Numbered from the stretch's first letter, positions 7,807 to 13,676 are shown. The stretch: DNA of 13,824 bases from Solirubrobacterales bacterium (GCA_003151895.1 PLYX01000132.1:1-13824); one strand, 5' to 3'. The notes: a model not told the origin generated them from the sequence alone. Numbers and translations: made by a program.

Positions 7807-9860
7807 GCGCTCACAACACAATTCGCCGGATTGGGCTGGCGGGCCTTGTGGTGCTCGGCGCGCAGTTGGCGCTCGCAGCCGGGCCCGCTGCGGCGTTTCT
7901 GGGTTACACGACTGTGCCCAGTGCTGTCTTCGGTGCTTCGGGCTCAGGCAATGGGCAGTTCTCAAGTCCCGCCGGCGTGGCGGTCGATGACTTCAGCGGC
8001 GACGTGTACGTCGTCGATCAGGGCAATAACCGCGTGCAGAAGTTCGACGCGGAAGGGAACTACATCGCCCAGTTCAATGGGAGCGGCAACCCGAGCTTCC
8101 CTGAAGGCTTCAGCTCTCCGAGTGCTGTCGCGGTTGACAACTCCACCGGTCCTTCCAAAGATGACGTGTATGTCATCGACAAGGGGCACAATGTGATCGA
8201 CAAGCTCAGCTCGACGGGCGCGTTTGTCTTCGAGTTGAAAGGGTTTGCGAGCGCGGCGATCGGTGTCGCGGTCGACCCTTCGGGTGACGTGTGGGTCGGT
8301 GAAGAAAGCGGGAGCGTGCAGGAGTTTAGCAGCGCCAAAGAAAGCAAACTGCTTGCCTCATTGACACCGGCGTTTGGCAGGAGCCCCGGGATCGCGGTCG
8401 ACTCTGAAGAGAACCTGTATCTCGTTAGGGGAGTACCGGTTGTTGCGAAGTTCAATAAGGCTGGGGAAACGCTGGCCGAAGAAGTAACGAGCTGTGCTTG
8501 TACGACGGGTCTCGCGATCGACCCGGCGACCAATGGTCTATTTGTGGATCAGGGGACCTCGATCGCCCGGTACGGCCCATTTGGGGAACCTTACGGCGGC
8601 GGCTCGCTTGTCCAGACCTTCGGCTCGGGCAGCATTTCCTCCTCCGAAGGCATCGCCGTGAACGGCACGACCCATAGCGTGTATGCGTCTGAGCGTGAAG
8701 CGGGCACCGTCGCGATTTTTAAGGTCGTGCAGTTCCCCGATGTGACCACCGGCGCCGCGAGCGCCGTTCAGGGGGTGTGCGCGAAGCTCGAAGGCGTCGT
8801 GAACCCCGACGGGGAAGAAGTCACCTCCTGTCAATTCGAATACGGGACGAGCCTCGCCTACGGCCACACGGCCGCGTGCGTGCCCGCTCCCGGCTCGGGA
8901 TCGAGCCCGGTGGCGGTCAGTGCGCAGGTCGCGGGCCCCCCGCTGCGGGCCGGGAGCCTCGTGGTGCACTACCGCCTGAAGGCGGACAACTCCAACGGCG
9001 TCAACCTCGGCGCAGACAGGACGTTCGAAACCGAGCCGTTTTCGCCGCCCGTGGCCGGTCCTCTGCCCGCGTCGAACGTCTCGCAGTTCTCAGCGACCTT
9101 GAACGGTACGCTCGAAACCGGCTTAGCGCTCGTCAACTACCACTTCGAATACGGCACGAGCACCGCCTACGGCCAGATCGCGCCGATCCCCGACAACTAC
9201 ACGCCGATCACCGCCGAAACGGTGCCGGTGTCACAGCCCGTCGGCAGCCTGCAGGCCGGTACGACCTACCACTACCGGCTGATGGCGAGCAGCCCTGGCG
9301 GAACCGAAGTGATGGGTCCCGACGAGACGTTCACGACGCTGGCGATCCCCGCCCCCTCGGTCGGGACGGGCGCGGCGAGCGCCGTGACCCACGGCGAAGC
9401 GCTGCTGAGCGGCACGATCGACCCGGAGGGCTGGAGCACCAGCTACGAGTTCCAGTACGGCGCCACCACGGCCTACGGGCAGAGCTGGCCGACAGTCGAA
9501 GTCAACCTGGGAGCCTTCACGGGCGCCCAGCCGGTATCGGTCACGCTCCTGAACCTCCAACCGGGGACGACCTATCACTACCGGCTCCTGGCGAGCAACG
9601 GCGGCGGCACCAGCTACGGGGCCGACGGTACGTTCACGACCGCGGAATACCCCGCGTCGATCATTCAGGAAACCCCGATCCTCGGCGGCCCCGCCAAGAC
9701 AACCACGACCAAAACCACGACGAAGAGGCTGACAAACGCGCAGAAGCTCACCAAGGCGCTGAAGGCGTGTCACAAGGACAAGAACAAGGGTAAGCGCAAG
9801 AGCTGCGAAAAGCAGGCCCGCAAGAGCTACGGCCCGGTCAGGAAGACGAAGAAGAAATAG
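7803..9860 (+). CDS. Secreted NHL-propeller protein with three FN3-like modules and basic Cys tail
   Basis: 685 residues, paralogue of the preceding product. ATG 7803 overlaps the upstream TGA (ATGA), and AGGAGG at 7789-7794 sits 8 nt before it. Signal peptide: IRRIGLAGLVVLGAQLALAA, cleavage after GPAAA near residue 32. NHL blades run from about 50 to 310: AGVAVDDFSGDVYVVD with QGNNRVQKFD, SAVAVDNSTGPSKDDVYVID, IGVAVDPSGDVWVGE and GIAVDSEENLYLV. Three FN3-like modules follow at about 313-415 (CQFEYGTSLAYG), 417-516 (YHFEYGTSTAYG) and 517-617 (YEFQYGATTAYG), each closing with a variant of TTYHYRLxASN. The tail from residue 643 reads LTNAQKLTKALKAC, then SCEKQARKSYG, matching the preceding gene. 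Last member of the four-gene operon; I see no terminator between it and the regulator 40 nt further on. The extra FN3-like module relative to its neighbour points to module duplication. Function unknown. Confidence 0.9.
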   Translation: MSAHNTIRRIGLAGLVVLGAQLALAAGPAAAFLGYTTVPSAVFGASGSGNGQFSSPAGVAVDDFSGDVYVVDQGNNRVQKFDAEGNYIAQFNGSGNPSFPEGFSSPSAVAVDNSTGPSKDDVYVIDKGHNVIDKLSSTGAFVFELKGFASAAIGVAVDPSGDVWVGEESGSVQEFSSAKESKLLASLTPAFGRSPGIAVDSEENLYLVRGVPVVAKFNKAGETLAEEVTSCACTTGLAIDPATNGLFVDQGTSIARYGPFGEPYGGGSLVQTFGSGSISSSEGIAVNGTTHSVYASEREAGTVAIFKVVQFPDVTTGAASAVQGVCAKLEGVVNPDGEEVTSCQFEYGTSLAYGHTAACVPAPGSGSSPVAVSAQVAGPPLRAGSLVVHYRLKADNSNGVNLGADRTFETEPFSPPVAGPLPASNVSQFSATLNGTLETGLALVNYHFEYGTSTAYGQIAPIPDNYTPITAETVPVSQPVGSLQAGTTYHYRLMASSPGGTEVMGPDETFTTLAIPAPSVGTGAASAVTHGEALLSGTIDPEGWSTSYEFQYGATTAYGQSWPTVEVNLGAFTGAQPVSVTLLNLQPGTTYHYRLLASNGGGTSYGADGTFTTAEYPASIIQETPILGGPAKTTTTKTTTKRLTNAQKLTKALKACHKDKNKGKRKSCEKQARKSYGPVRKTKKK
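9137..9163 (+). repeat. 27-nt exact repeat within an FN3-like module, copy 2
   Basis: Matches 7017-7043 base for base and then diverges at synonymous positions (cggcgtat versus cgcctac). It lies in the middle FN3-like module of this gene. Confidence 0.85.
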
Positions 9861-9900
9861 CGGCGAGGGGAAGCCACAGCCGATCGAGGTACTCAGGCAG

Positions 9901-10947
9901 ATGTCTCCCAAACGACAAGGCTCCGGCGACGATCCCCCATTCGAGCAGCTTTCCCCGGGTCGCGACGGGCTGGGGCGCGAGCCCCCGTTCGGGGATACCC
10001 AAGGGGCACACGGCAGGCAGGTTTCTGACATCCAGCGCGCGCGGATGCTCGCCGCGATGGTCGAGGTCGTCGCTGAGCGCGGCGCCGCCAACGTCACCGT
10101 CGCGCGCGTGGTGGCCCGCTCGGGCGTCTCGCGCCGCACGTTCTACGAGCTCTTCAGCGATCGCGAGGACTGCTTCCTCGCCGCGTTCGACGACGCGATC
10201 GCACGCATCGCCAACGAGGTCGTCCTCGCGTATGAGCAGCCGGCGATATGGCGCGAGAAGATCCGGGCCGGACTCTGCGTGCTGCTCCAGCTCCTCGACT
10301 ATGAGCCCGGTATGGGCCGGCTCGTGATCGTGGAGACGCTCGGAGCGGGACCCAAGGCGCTTGAGCGCCGCCGGCGCGTCCTCGCCCAAGTCATCACAGC
10401 GGTCGACGAAGGCCGGCTTGAAGCGAAGGGGAGCGACGGTCCACCACCCCTCACGGCCGAGGGCATCGTCGGTGGCGTGTTGGCCGTCCTGCACGGGCGG
10501 CTGCTGGCTCGTCCCCGCATGGGGGAGAAGAACCCTGGACGGTTGACCGAGCTGACAGGCCCGCTCATGGGAATGATCGTTCTGCCCTACCTCGGGCCGG
10601 CCGCGGCCCGCAAGGAGCTCGACCGGCCCGTCCCGAAGGCGCCCGCCCGCCCGCGCCCGGTCAACAGCGATCCGTTGCGCGATCTTGAGATGCGGCTCAC
10701 CTACCGCACGGTGCGCGTCCTGATGGCCGTCGGCGCGCACCCGGGCGTCTCCAACAGGCGCGTCGGCGACGCCGCCGGCATCTCCGACCAGGGCCAGATC
10801 TCAAAGCTCCTCAAACGCCTGCGCCGGCTCGGCTTGATCGAGAACAAGGGGGCGGGTGCGGCGCGCGGGGAGCCCAACGCCTGGACGCTCACGGAGAGGG
10901 GCAGGGAGGTGCACGGCGCGATCAGCGCGCAGAGCACGCGCTCCTGA
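9901..10947 (+). CDS. TetR-family regulator with C-terminal MarR-like winged helix
   Basis: 348 residues, longer than the usual TetR length of about 200. A 40-residue charged, Pro/Gly-rich leader comes first. A TetR helix-turn-helix follows at about 40-100 (VTVARVVARSGVSRRTFYEL, then FSDREDCFLAAFD, the family hallmark). A helical ligand/dimer domain runs to about 240. After a proline-rich linker (KAPARPRPVN) comes a second DNA-binding-like segment at 264-343: NRRVGDAAGISDQGQISKLL, LGLIENKG, WTLTERGREV, a MarR-like winged helix. The TetR-plus-wing layout is common in Solirubrobacterales as I recall. The start is supported only by a weak GAGGT 10 nt upstream. The gene lies 40 nt after the secreted-protein operon on the same strand with no visible terminator, so co-transcription and regulation of that operon are plausible, but no operator was identified. 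Ligand unknown. Confidence 0.9.
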   Translation: MSPKRQGSGDDPPFEQLSPGRDGLGREPPFGDTQGAHGRQVSDIQRARMLAAMVEVVAERGAANVTVARVVARSGVSRRTFYELFSDREDCFLAAFDDAIARIANEVVLAYEQPAIWREKIRAGLCVLLQLLDYEPGMGRLVIVETLGAGPKALERRRRVLAQVITAVDEGRLEAKGSDGPPPLTAEGIVGGVLAVLHGRLLARPRMGEKNPGRLTELTGPLMGMIVLPYLGPAAARKELDRPVPKAPARPRPVNSDPLRDLEMRLTYRTVRVLMAVGAHPGVSNRRVGDAAGISDQGQISKLLKRLRRLGLIENKGAGAARGEPNAWTLTERGREVHGAISAQSTRS

Positions 10948-11001
10948 CGGGGCGTGGGTCCGGGTCGCAGTCCGTCGCGTTGAACCTTCCCACCCCCCGG
11001 A

Positions 11002-11056
11002 CCTCGTCGTGAGACGCCGTCGCGTCTGTCCCTCTCCCTGGCGGCGTCTCACGAGG
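11002..11056 (+). terminator. Long hairpin after the tetR-like gene (putative terminator)
   Basis: CGTGAGACGCCG (11008-11019) pairs exactly with CGGCGTCTCACG (11042-11053) across a 22-nt pyrimidine-rich loop. Allowing a 3-nt bulge, CCTCGT before the first arm also pairs with ACGAGG after the second. It begins about 55 nt past the regulator's stop. There is no U-tract, so intrinsic termination is uncertain. It could instead be an end structure of the rearranged DNA that starts at about 11081. Confidence 0.45.
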
Positions 11057-11080
11057 GGGGCTGGGGTCCCATCGGCGGGT

Positions 11081-11308
11081 CGTGCCGCGGTGGCGGCACA
11101 GGCTCTGCTGCTCGAACCCGAGCCCGTCGAGCGCGGCGCGAACCTCGTGCTTCGCCAGGCCCGCGATGACTCCCCGCTGGCGTTCACCGAGCAGCGTCGC
11201 GGTGTGTGGCTCGCCAACCGCTTCCGCGTGTATGTGGACCTGCGCCCAGACCCGCTTCGCGGCGTCGAGCAGGCGGATCATCTGCGCAGGGAGGCGATCG
11301 GGTTTTGA
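11081..11308 (+). pseudogene. Internally deleted duplicate of the AbiEi-like regulator gene
   Basis: This stretch is a shortened copy of the gene at 11800-12846. 11081-11122 matches from 12214, and the remainder matches from about 12657 to the stop with only scattered substitutions. The two alignments have offsets of 1133 and 1538, so 405 bp (135 codons) are missing, in frame. The missing part covers the winged helix and most of the C-terminal domain. The join lies in a CCGAGC that occurs at both deletion ends in the intact gene. The remaining frame encodes AAVAAQALLLEPE joined to GANLVLRQARDDSPLAF and VYVDLRPDPLRG and ends at TGA 11308. No start or N-terminal half exists; an open frame runs in from 10856 inside the regulator gene but has no coding character. 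Homology continues to about 11319. Confidence 0.8.
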
Positions 11309-11340
11309 GCAAGGCAAGCGTGCAGGCTCGAGATTCTCGC

Positions 11341-11357
11341 TTGCTACGCTTAAGCGG
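11341..11357 (+). promoter_or_regulatory. Extended -10 promoter for a leaderless small ORF
   Basis: TGC-TACGCT (11343-11350) fits the extended -10 form TGn-TANNNT. A start site 7 nt downstream would be 11357, the first base of the GTG start codon, so the transcript would be leaderless. No convincing -35 is visible 17 nt upstream, as is usual for extended -10 promoters. A near copy of this arrangement precedes the antitoxin gene at 12990. Confidence 0.5.
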
Positions 11358-11533
11358 TGGCCACGACGATTGATCCCAAGAACAGGGCCCAGGCCCCCAA
11401 GGCTGGGTTTTTGACCGTAGTCGTCGATGCCGACGAGTACGAGGAGGCTCTGCGGGATCCCCGTGTGCTCCGGACTAACCGGGAAGCTACGGAGTTCCTG
11501 GAGCGTCTGGAGCGCGAAGGTCGCAGTCTTTAG
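11357..11533 (+). CDS. Small 58-residue protein, possible antitoxin
   Basis: GTG start; 58 residues: VATTIDPKNRAQAPKAGFLT, then VVVDADEYEEALRDPRVLRT, then NREATEFLERLEREGRSL, stop TAG 11531-11533. There is no Shine-Dalgarno sequence; an extended -10 element at 11343-11350 would place the start site on the GTG. The N-terminus is basic. The second half is acidic and probably helical, with heptad-like Glu/Leu spacing (EATEFLERLEREG). That length and charge layout is typical of small type II antitoxins whose tail wraps a toxin, but I do not recognise a named family and no DNA-binding motif is clear. No toxin gene follows: directly downstream is only a macrodomain stub. It might be an antitoxin left behind after the loss of its partner. 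The surroundings of decayed toxin-antitoxin genes fit this. The coding call rests on amino-acid composition and the promoter. Confidence 0.55.
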   Translation: MATTIDPKNRAQAPKAGFLTVVVDADEYEEALRDPRVLRTNREATEFLERLEREGRSL

Positions 11534-11534
11534 C

Positions 11535-11756
11535 TGCTGCTCGCGAGCGGGATCCAGAGACGGTGCTCGTGTCCGCCGGGTCCCGGTCCCGGCGATCTCC
11601 ACCGGCGTCTACGGCTACCCGCTCGCCCTGGTCGCGAAGGTCGCGATCGGGGCGACCCGTAGGGCGCCGGACGCATATGCGTTGGTCGTAGAAGCACGAT
11701 TCTGGCTGTTTGACGAGAGGGCGTATGACGTCTTCTCCGGCGTTGGCGATACTTGA
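11535..11756 (+). pseudogene. C-terminal remnant of a MacroD-type macrodomain protein
   Basis: The frame ending at TGA 11754-11756 encodes VPAISTGVYGYPLALVAKVA followed by VVEARFWLFDERAYDVF. The ISTGVYGYP loop is the signature of MacroD/YmdB-type macrodomains, which bind ADP-ribose and often hydrolyse ADP-ribosyl or O-acetyl-ADP-ribose. The terminal 'FWLFDERAYDVF' matches the last strand and helix of the fold. Only about the last 65 residues of a domain of roughly 170 remain. The N-terminal ADP-ribose-binding Asn/Asp segments are absent, and the upstream frame (11427 onward) has no macrodomain character. No start with a ribosome site is present. A short stretch after 11534 (LLLAS in another frame) may be a further decayed piece. 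I read it as a truncated, non-functional gene brought here or cut by the same rearrangements that produced the fragment at 11081. Confidence 0.75.
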
Positions 11757-11770
11757 CGACTGACCTAGCT

Positions 11771-11806
11771 TATTCACAGTCCCTGTATTCACAGCGACGG
11801 TGAATA
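11771..11806 (+). promoter_or_regulatory. Probable autoregulatory operator: TATTCACAG repeats over the start codon
   Basis: TATTCACAG occurs at 11771-11779 and again at 11786-11794, a 15-nt period. CGGTGAATA at 11798-11806 is the inverted complement of the second copy with one mismatch and a 3-nt spacer. The inverted pair covers the GTG start (11800) and the first base of the alternative ATG 11806. The second TATTCA (11786-11791) could also serve as a -10 with a start site at about 11798, making the mRNA leaderless. A regulator bound here would block its own transcription, as known for AbiE-type antitoxins, which bind repeated sites at their own promoter. Confidence 0.55.
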
Positions 11807-12846
11807 TGGCTGAATCAGTAAATATTGCTGGCGGTGCGACCGGCTACGTGCTGGAGCTTGTACGGCGCATCCCCGGACTGGAGGATGCCGCGGCTGAGGC
11901 CGACCCGTTGCTGCTCACAGACAACGGGCCGGCGGTGCGCGTCGAGTTCAGGCAGCGCGTCCGCACGCCCGAGGCATGGTCTGCGATCCGCGGCGAGGAT
12001 GAGCTTGCCGAGAGATCGCCTTCGCCGCCGCTGCTGCTCGTCGCCGAGGACAGCACGGCGGATGCCAGGCGGCTGCTCGATGACCACGGTATCGGGATCG
12101 TGGACGCGCGCGGCCGTGCTCAGATTCGCTTCCCCGGCCTCGTCGTGCATGTCGAGCGGCGGGGAGGTGGCGGCAAGCTCGGCGCAGGCGTATCCGAACG
12201 ACGTCTCGCGGGACGTGCCGCGGTGGCGGCACAGGCCCTGCTGCTCGAACCCGAGCGTGAGTGGACCGTGGCTGGGCTCGCCCGAAGCGCCGAGGTCTCC
12301 ACGACGCTCGCCCACTATGTCCTGGCACGCCTGGAGAAGGAGGGGATCGTCCAGAGCAGGGGCAGTGGCCCGCGCAAGGTGCGTGTCCTGTCAAACCCGA
12401 GCGCGCTCTTGGACCTGTGGGCCGAGGAGGCGCGCGATCGGGGTGTGCACGACCTCTCCTGCCACCGCTTCGCCACCACCTCCCGGGCGCTGACCGAGGA
12501 CGTCTCGCGCTTGCTCGCCGACGCGGATATCGGCCACGCCGTTACGGGCGCCGCCGCGGCCGATCTGCTCGCTCCATTTCTGAGCGCCGTCCCGGTCGTC
12601 TCGCTGTGGGTCGGCGCACGACATCAGCTGGGCGAGGTCGCTGCACTGCTCGACGCCGAGCCCGTGCAGCTCGGCGCGAACCTCGTGCTTCGCCAGGCCC
12701 GCGATGACTCCCCGCTGGCGTTCGCCGAGCAGCGCAGCGGTGTGTGGCTCGCCAACCGCTTCCGCGTGTATGTGGACCTGCGCTCAGACCCGCTTCGCGG
12801 CGCCGAGCAGGCGGATCATCTGCGCAGGGAGGCGATCGGATTTTGA
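11800..12846 (+). CDS. AbiEi-like winged-helix regulator (type IV antitoxin family)
   Basis: 348 residues from GTG 11800 (346 from ATG 11806). There is no Shine-Dalgarno sequence, so leaderless translation is likely. Residues about 15-130 form the N-terminal domain: PLLLVAEDSTADARRLLDDH, IGIVDARGRAQIRFPGLVVH. The pattern of a residue run ending in 'D--G---I--PGL-V' is typical of actinobacterial AbiEi-annotated regulators. Residues about 150-200 are a winged helix (WTVAGLARSAEVSTTLAHYV, LEKEGIVQSRGSGPRKVRVL). The rest is the alpha/beta C-terminal domain, with VTGAAAADLLAPF, SLWVG, GANLVLRQA, and at the end FRVYVDLRSDPLRG and EQADHLRREAIGF. Proteins of this type repress their own promoter, and in AbiE systems neutralise a nucleotidyltransferase toxin (AbiEii). 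No AbiEii-like gene is in this window, so it may be a solitary regulator. A deleted duplicate lies upstream at 11081, and an Xre antitoxin gene lies downstream behind its own promoter. Confidence 0.8.
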   Translation: MNMAESVNIAGGATGYVLELVRRIPGLEDAAAEADPLLLTDNGPAVRVEFRQRVRTPEAWSAIRGEDELAERSPSPPLLLVAEDSTADARRLLDDHGIGIVDARGRAQIRFPGLVVHVERRGGGGKLGAGVSERRLAGRAAVAAQALLLEPEREWTVAGLARSAEVSTTLAHYVLARLEKEGIVQSRGSGPRKVRVLSNPSALLDLWAEEARDRGVHDLSCHRFATTSRALTEDVSRLLADADIGHAVTGAAAADLLAPFLSAVPVVSLWVGARHQLGEVAALLDAEPVQLGANLVLRQARDDSPLAFAEQRSGVWLANRFRVYVDLRSDPLRGAEQADHLRREAIGF

Positions 12847-12859
12847 GCAAGGCAAGCGC
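12651..12859 (+). repeat. 3' part of the AbiEi-like gene, duplicated at 11114-11320
   Basis: The segment from about 12651 through the stop and on to GAGCAAGGCAAGCG (ending about 12858) has a near-identical counterpart ending at about 11320. Because identity runs past the stop codon by about 12 nt and then ends abruptly, the duplicated block includes non-coding DNA. That points to a segmental duplication rather than independent acquisition. Confidence 0.8.
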
Positions 12860-12938
12860 AGCGGGCTACAGCCAGCGCGTCACGGAGCGCTGCGAGCGTG
12901 TCCTTGTCACCGTCCTCGGGAACATCGGGCCGTGGGAT

Positions 12939-12955
12939 TCAGCGCGATGCGCTGA
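12939..12955 (+). promoter_or_regulatory. Small perfect hairpin upstream of the antitoxin promoter
   Basis: TCAGCGC-GAT-GCGCTGA, 7-bp arms with a 3-nt loop, about 40 nt before the extended -10 at 12991. It may weakly terminate the preceding gene or be an operator half-site pair for the Xre-type antitoxin. No U-tract follows. Confidence 0.35.
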
Positions 12956-12990
12956 CGTGGCCGTGCGCCTTCCATTTAGCTTCCGTTTCT

Positions 12991-12999
12991 TGCTACAAT
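12991..12999 (+). promoter_or_regulatory. Extended -10 promoter of the antitoxin gene
   Basis: TGC-TACAAT (12991-12999) is an almost ideal extended -10. A start site 7-8 nt on would be 13006-13007, where a GTG in the antitoxin frame begins. The upstream ATG at 12998 lies inside the -10 itself and would not be transcribed from this promoter. Compare TTGCTACGCT at 11341, which has the same geometry. Confidence 0.6.
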
Positions 13000-13345
13000 G
13001 TCGCATGTGAGCTTGGCGTACGCGGATGAGGCGATAAGGATCAGGCGGCTCGCGCCGCTGACGGAGCGCGACATCGCGCGCGCGACCGGCGCGGGCGTCT
13101 CGACGGTCAGCGCGTGGCTGCATCGCACACGTGCGCCCAGGGGGCGACGGGCGGAGCGTCTGGTTGAGCTTTCGGCGATCATCGAGCGGCTTGCCGGCGT
13201 GCTCGACCAGGAGTACGTCCCGGTCTGGCTCAACCGTCCGCTGGCGGCGCTGGACCATCGCAAGCCGATCGACGTCCTCGCCTCGGGTGGCTACGAGGAG
13301 CTCTCCGGGATCGTGGCGGGGCTCGAAGCCCCCACGTTCTCATAG
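12998..13345 (+). CDS. Xre/MbcA/ParS-type antitoxin (RES-toxin antitoxin)
   Basis: 115 residues from ATG 12998, or 112 from GTG 13007. There is no ribosome binding site before the ATG, and it overlaps the extended -10, so a leaderless GTG start is more likely. Residues about 20-55 form a helix-turn-helix (LTERDIARATGAGVSTVSAW, LHRTRAPRGRRAERLVEL). Residues about 60-115 match the MbcA/ParS/Xre toxin-binding domain (DUF2384): VWLNRPLAALDHRKPIDVLA, SGGYEELSGIVAGLEAPTFS. Family members form complexes with RES-domain toxins, covering the active site with the C-terminus, and repress the operon through the helix-turn-helix. The expected partner follows 7 nt after the stop, but it is broken, so this antitoxin is probably an orphan that may still regulate its promoter or counter a RES toxin encoded elsewhere. 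All domains look complete. Confidence 0.85.
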   Translation: MSHVSLAYADEAIRIRRLAPLTERDIARATGAGVSTVSAWLHRTRAPRGRRAERLVELSAIIERLAGVLDQEYVPVWLNRPLAALDHRKPIDVLASGGYEELSGIVAGLEAPTFS

Positions 13346-13352
13346 ACTCGCC

Positions 13353-13676
13353 GTGGAGAGGCTGCCCGTGGCGAGCGTGCCCGTCTCGGGCGCCTGGCTG
13401 CGTCACACGCCGATGGACAGCGATCCGCTGTACCGGCCGCCTGTGCCCAGATGCCCTGCCGGGACGGGATCAGTGGCCCTTCTTCCAGCGCGTGGGCGAG
13501 CAACTGCACGCCAGCGGCTTTGATGGCCTGATGTACCGCTCGGCCGCGCATCCAGAGGGGTGTGCCTGTGCGTCTTTCGCGTCTCGCGGGTGCAAGACGC
13601 CGCGCGCCTGGAGCCGCTTCCGCCCCCGCGGCGGGTCGAGAAGCCACCGGCCCCGCCGCGTGGTCTTCGCACGTGA
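13353..13676 (+). pseudogene. Degenerate RES-domain toxin (internal deletion and two frame changes)
   Basis: A GTG 7 nt after the antitoxin stop opens a frame encoding GAWLRHTPMDSDPLYRPPVP, the N-terminal signature of RES toxins (WLRH, DPL). The frame then switches near 13430-13445 to PGRDQWPFFQRVGEQLHASG followed by FDGLMYRSAAHPEG, the C-terminal half of the RES fold. Between ggg (13558-13560) and ctg (13566) a 1-nt loss returns to the first frame for LCVFRVSRVQDAARLEPLPP and a proline/arginine-rich end at TGA 13674. The middle of the domain, including the Tyr/Glu/Arg region after 'ALYLA', is missing; roughly 70 codons are gone by comparison with family length as I remember it. RES toxins degrade NAD+ (MbcT) or ADP-ribosylate a target (ParT). 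This copy cannot make a working enzyme. Single-base changes could be sequencing errors; the large internal gap could not. Confidence 0.8.

Noticed and set aside
6823..7965. 380-residue open frame on the minus strand
   Set aside because: It spans two convincing plus-strand genes with clear NHL and FN3-like repeats; its composition (Arg/Gly/Ala) is that of an antisense shadow.
10856..11308. 150-residue ORF as a functional gene
   Set aside because: The first 75 codons lie in the regulator's end and its terminator-like hairpin and have no coding character; only the tail is homologous, to an internally deleted gene copy.
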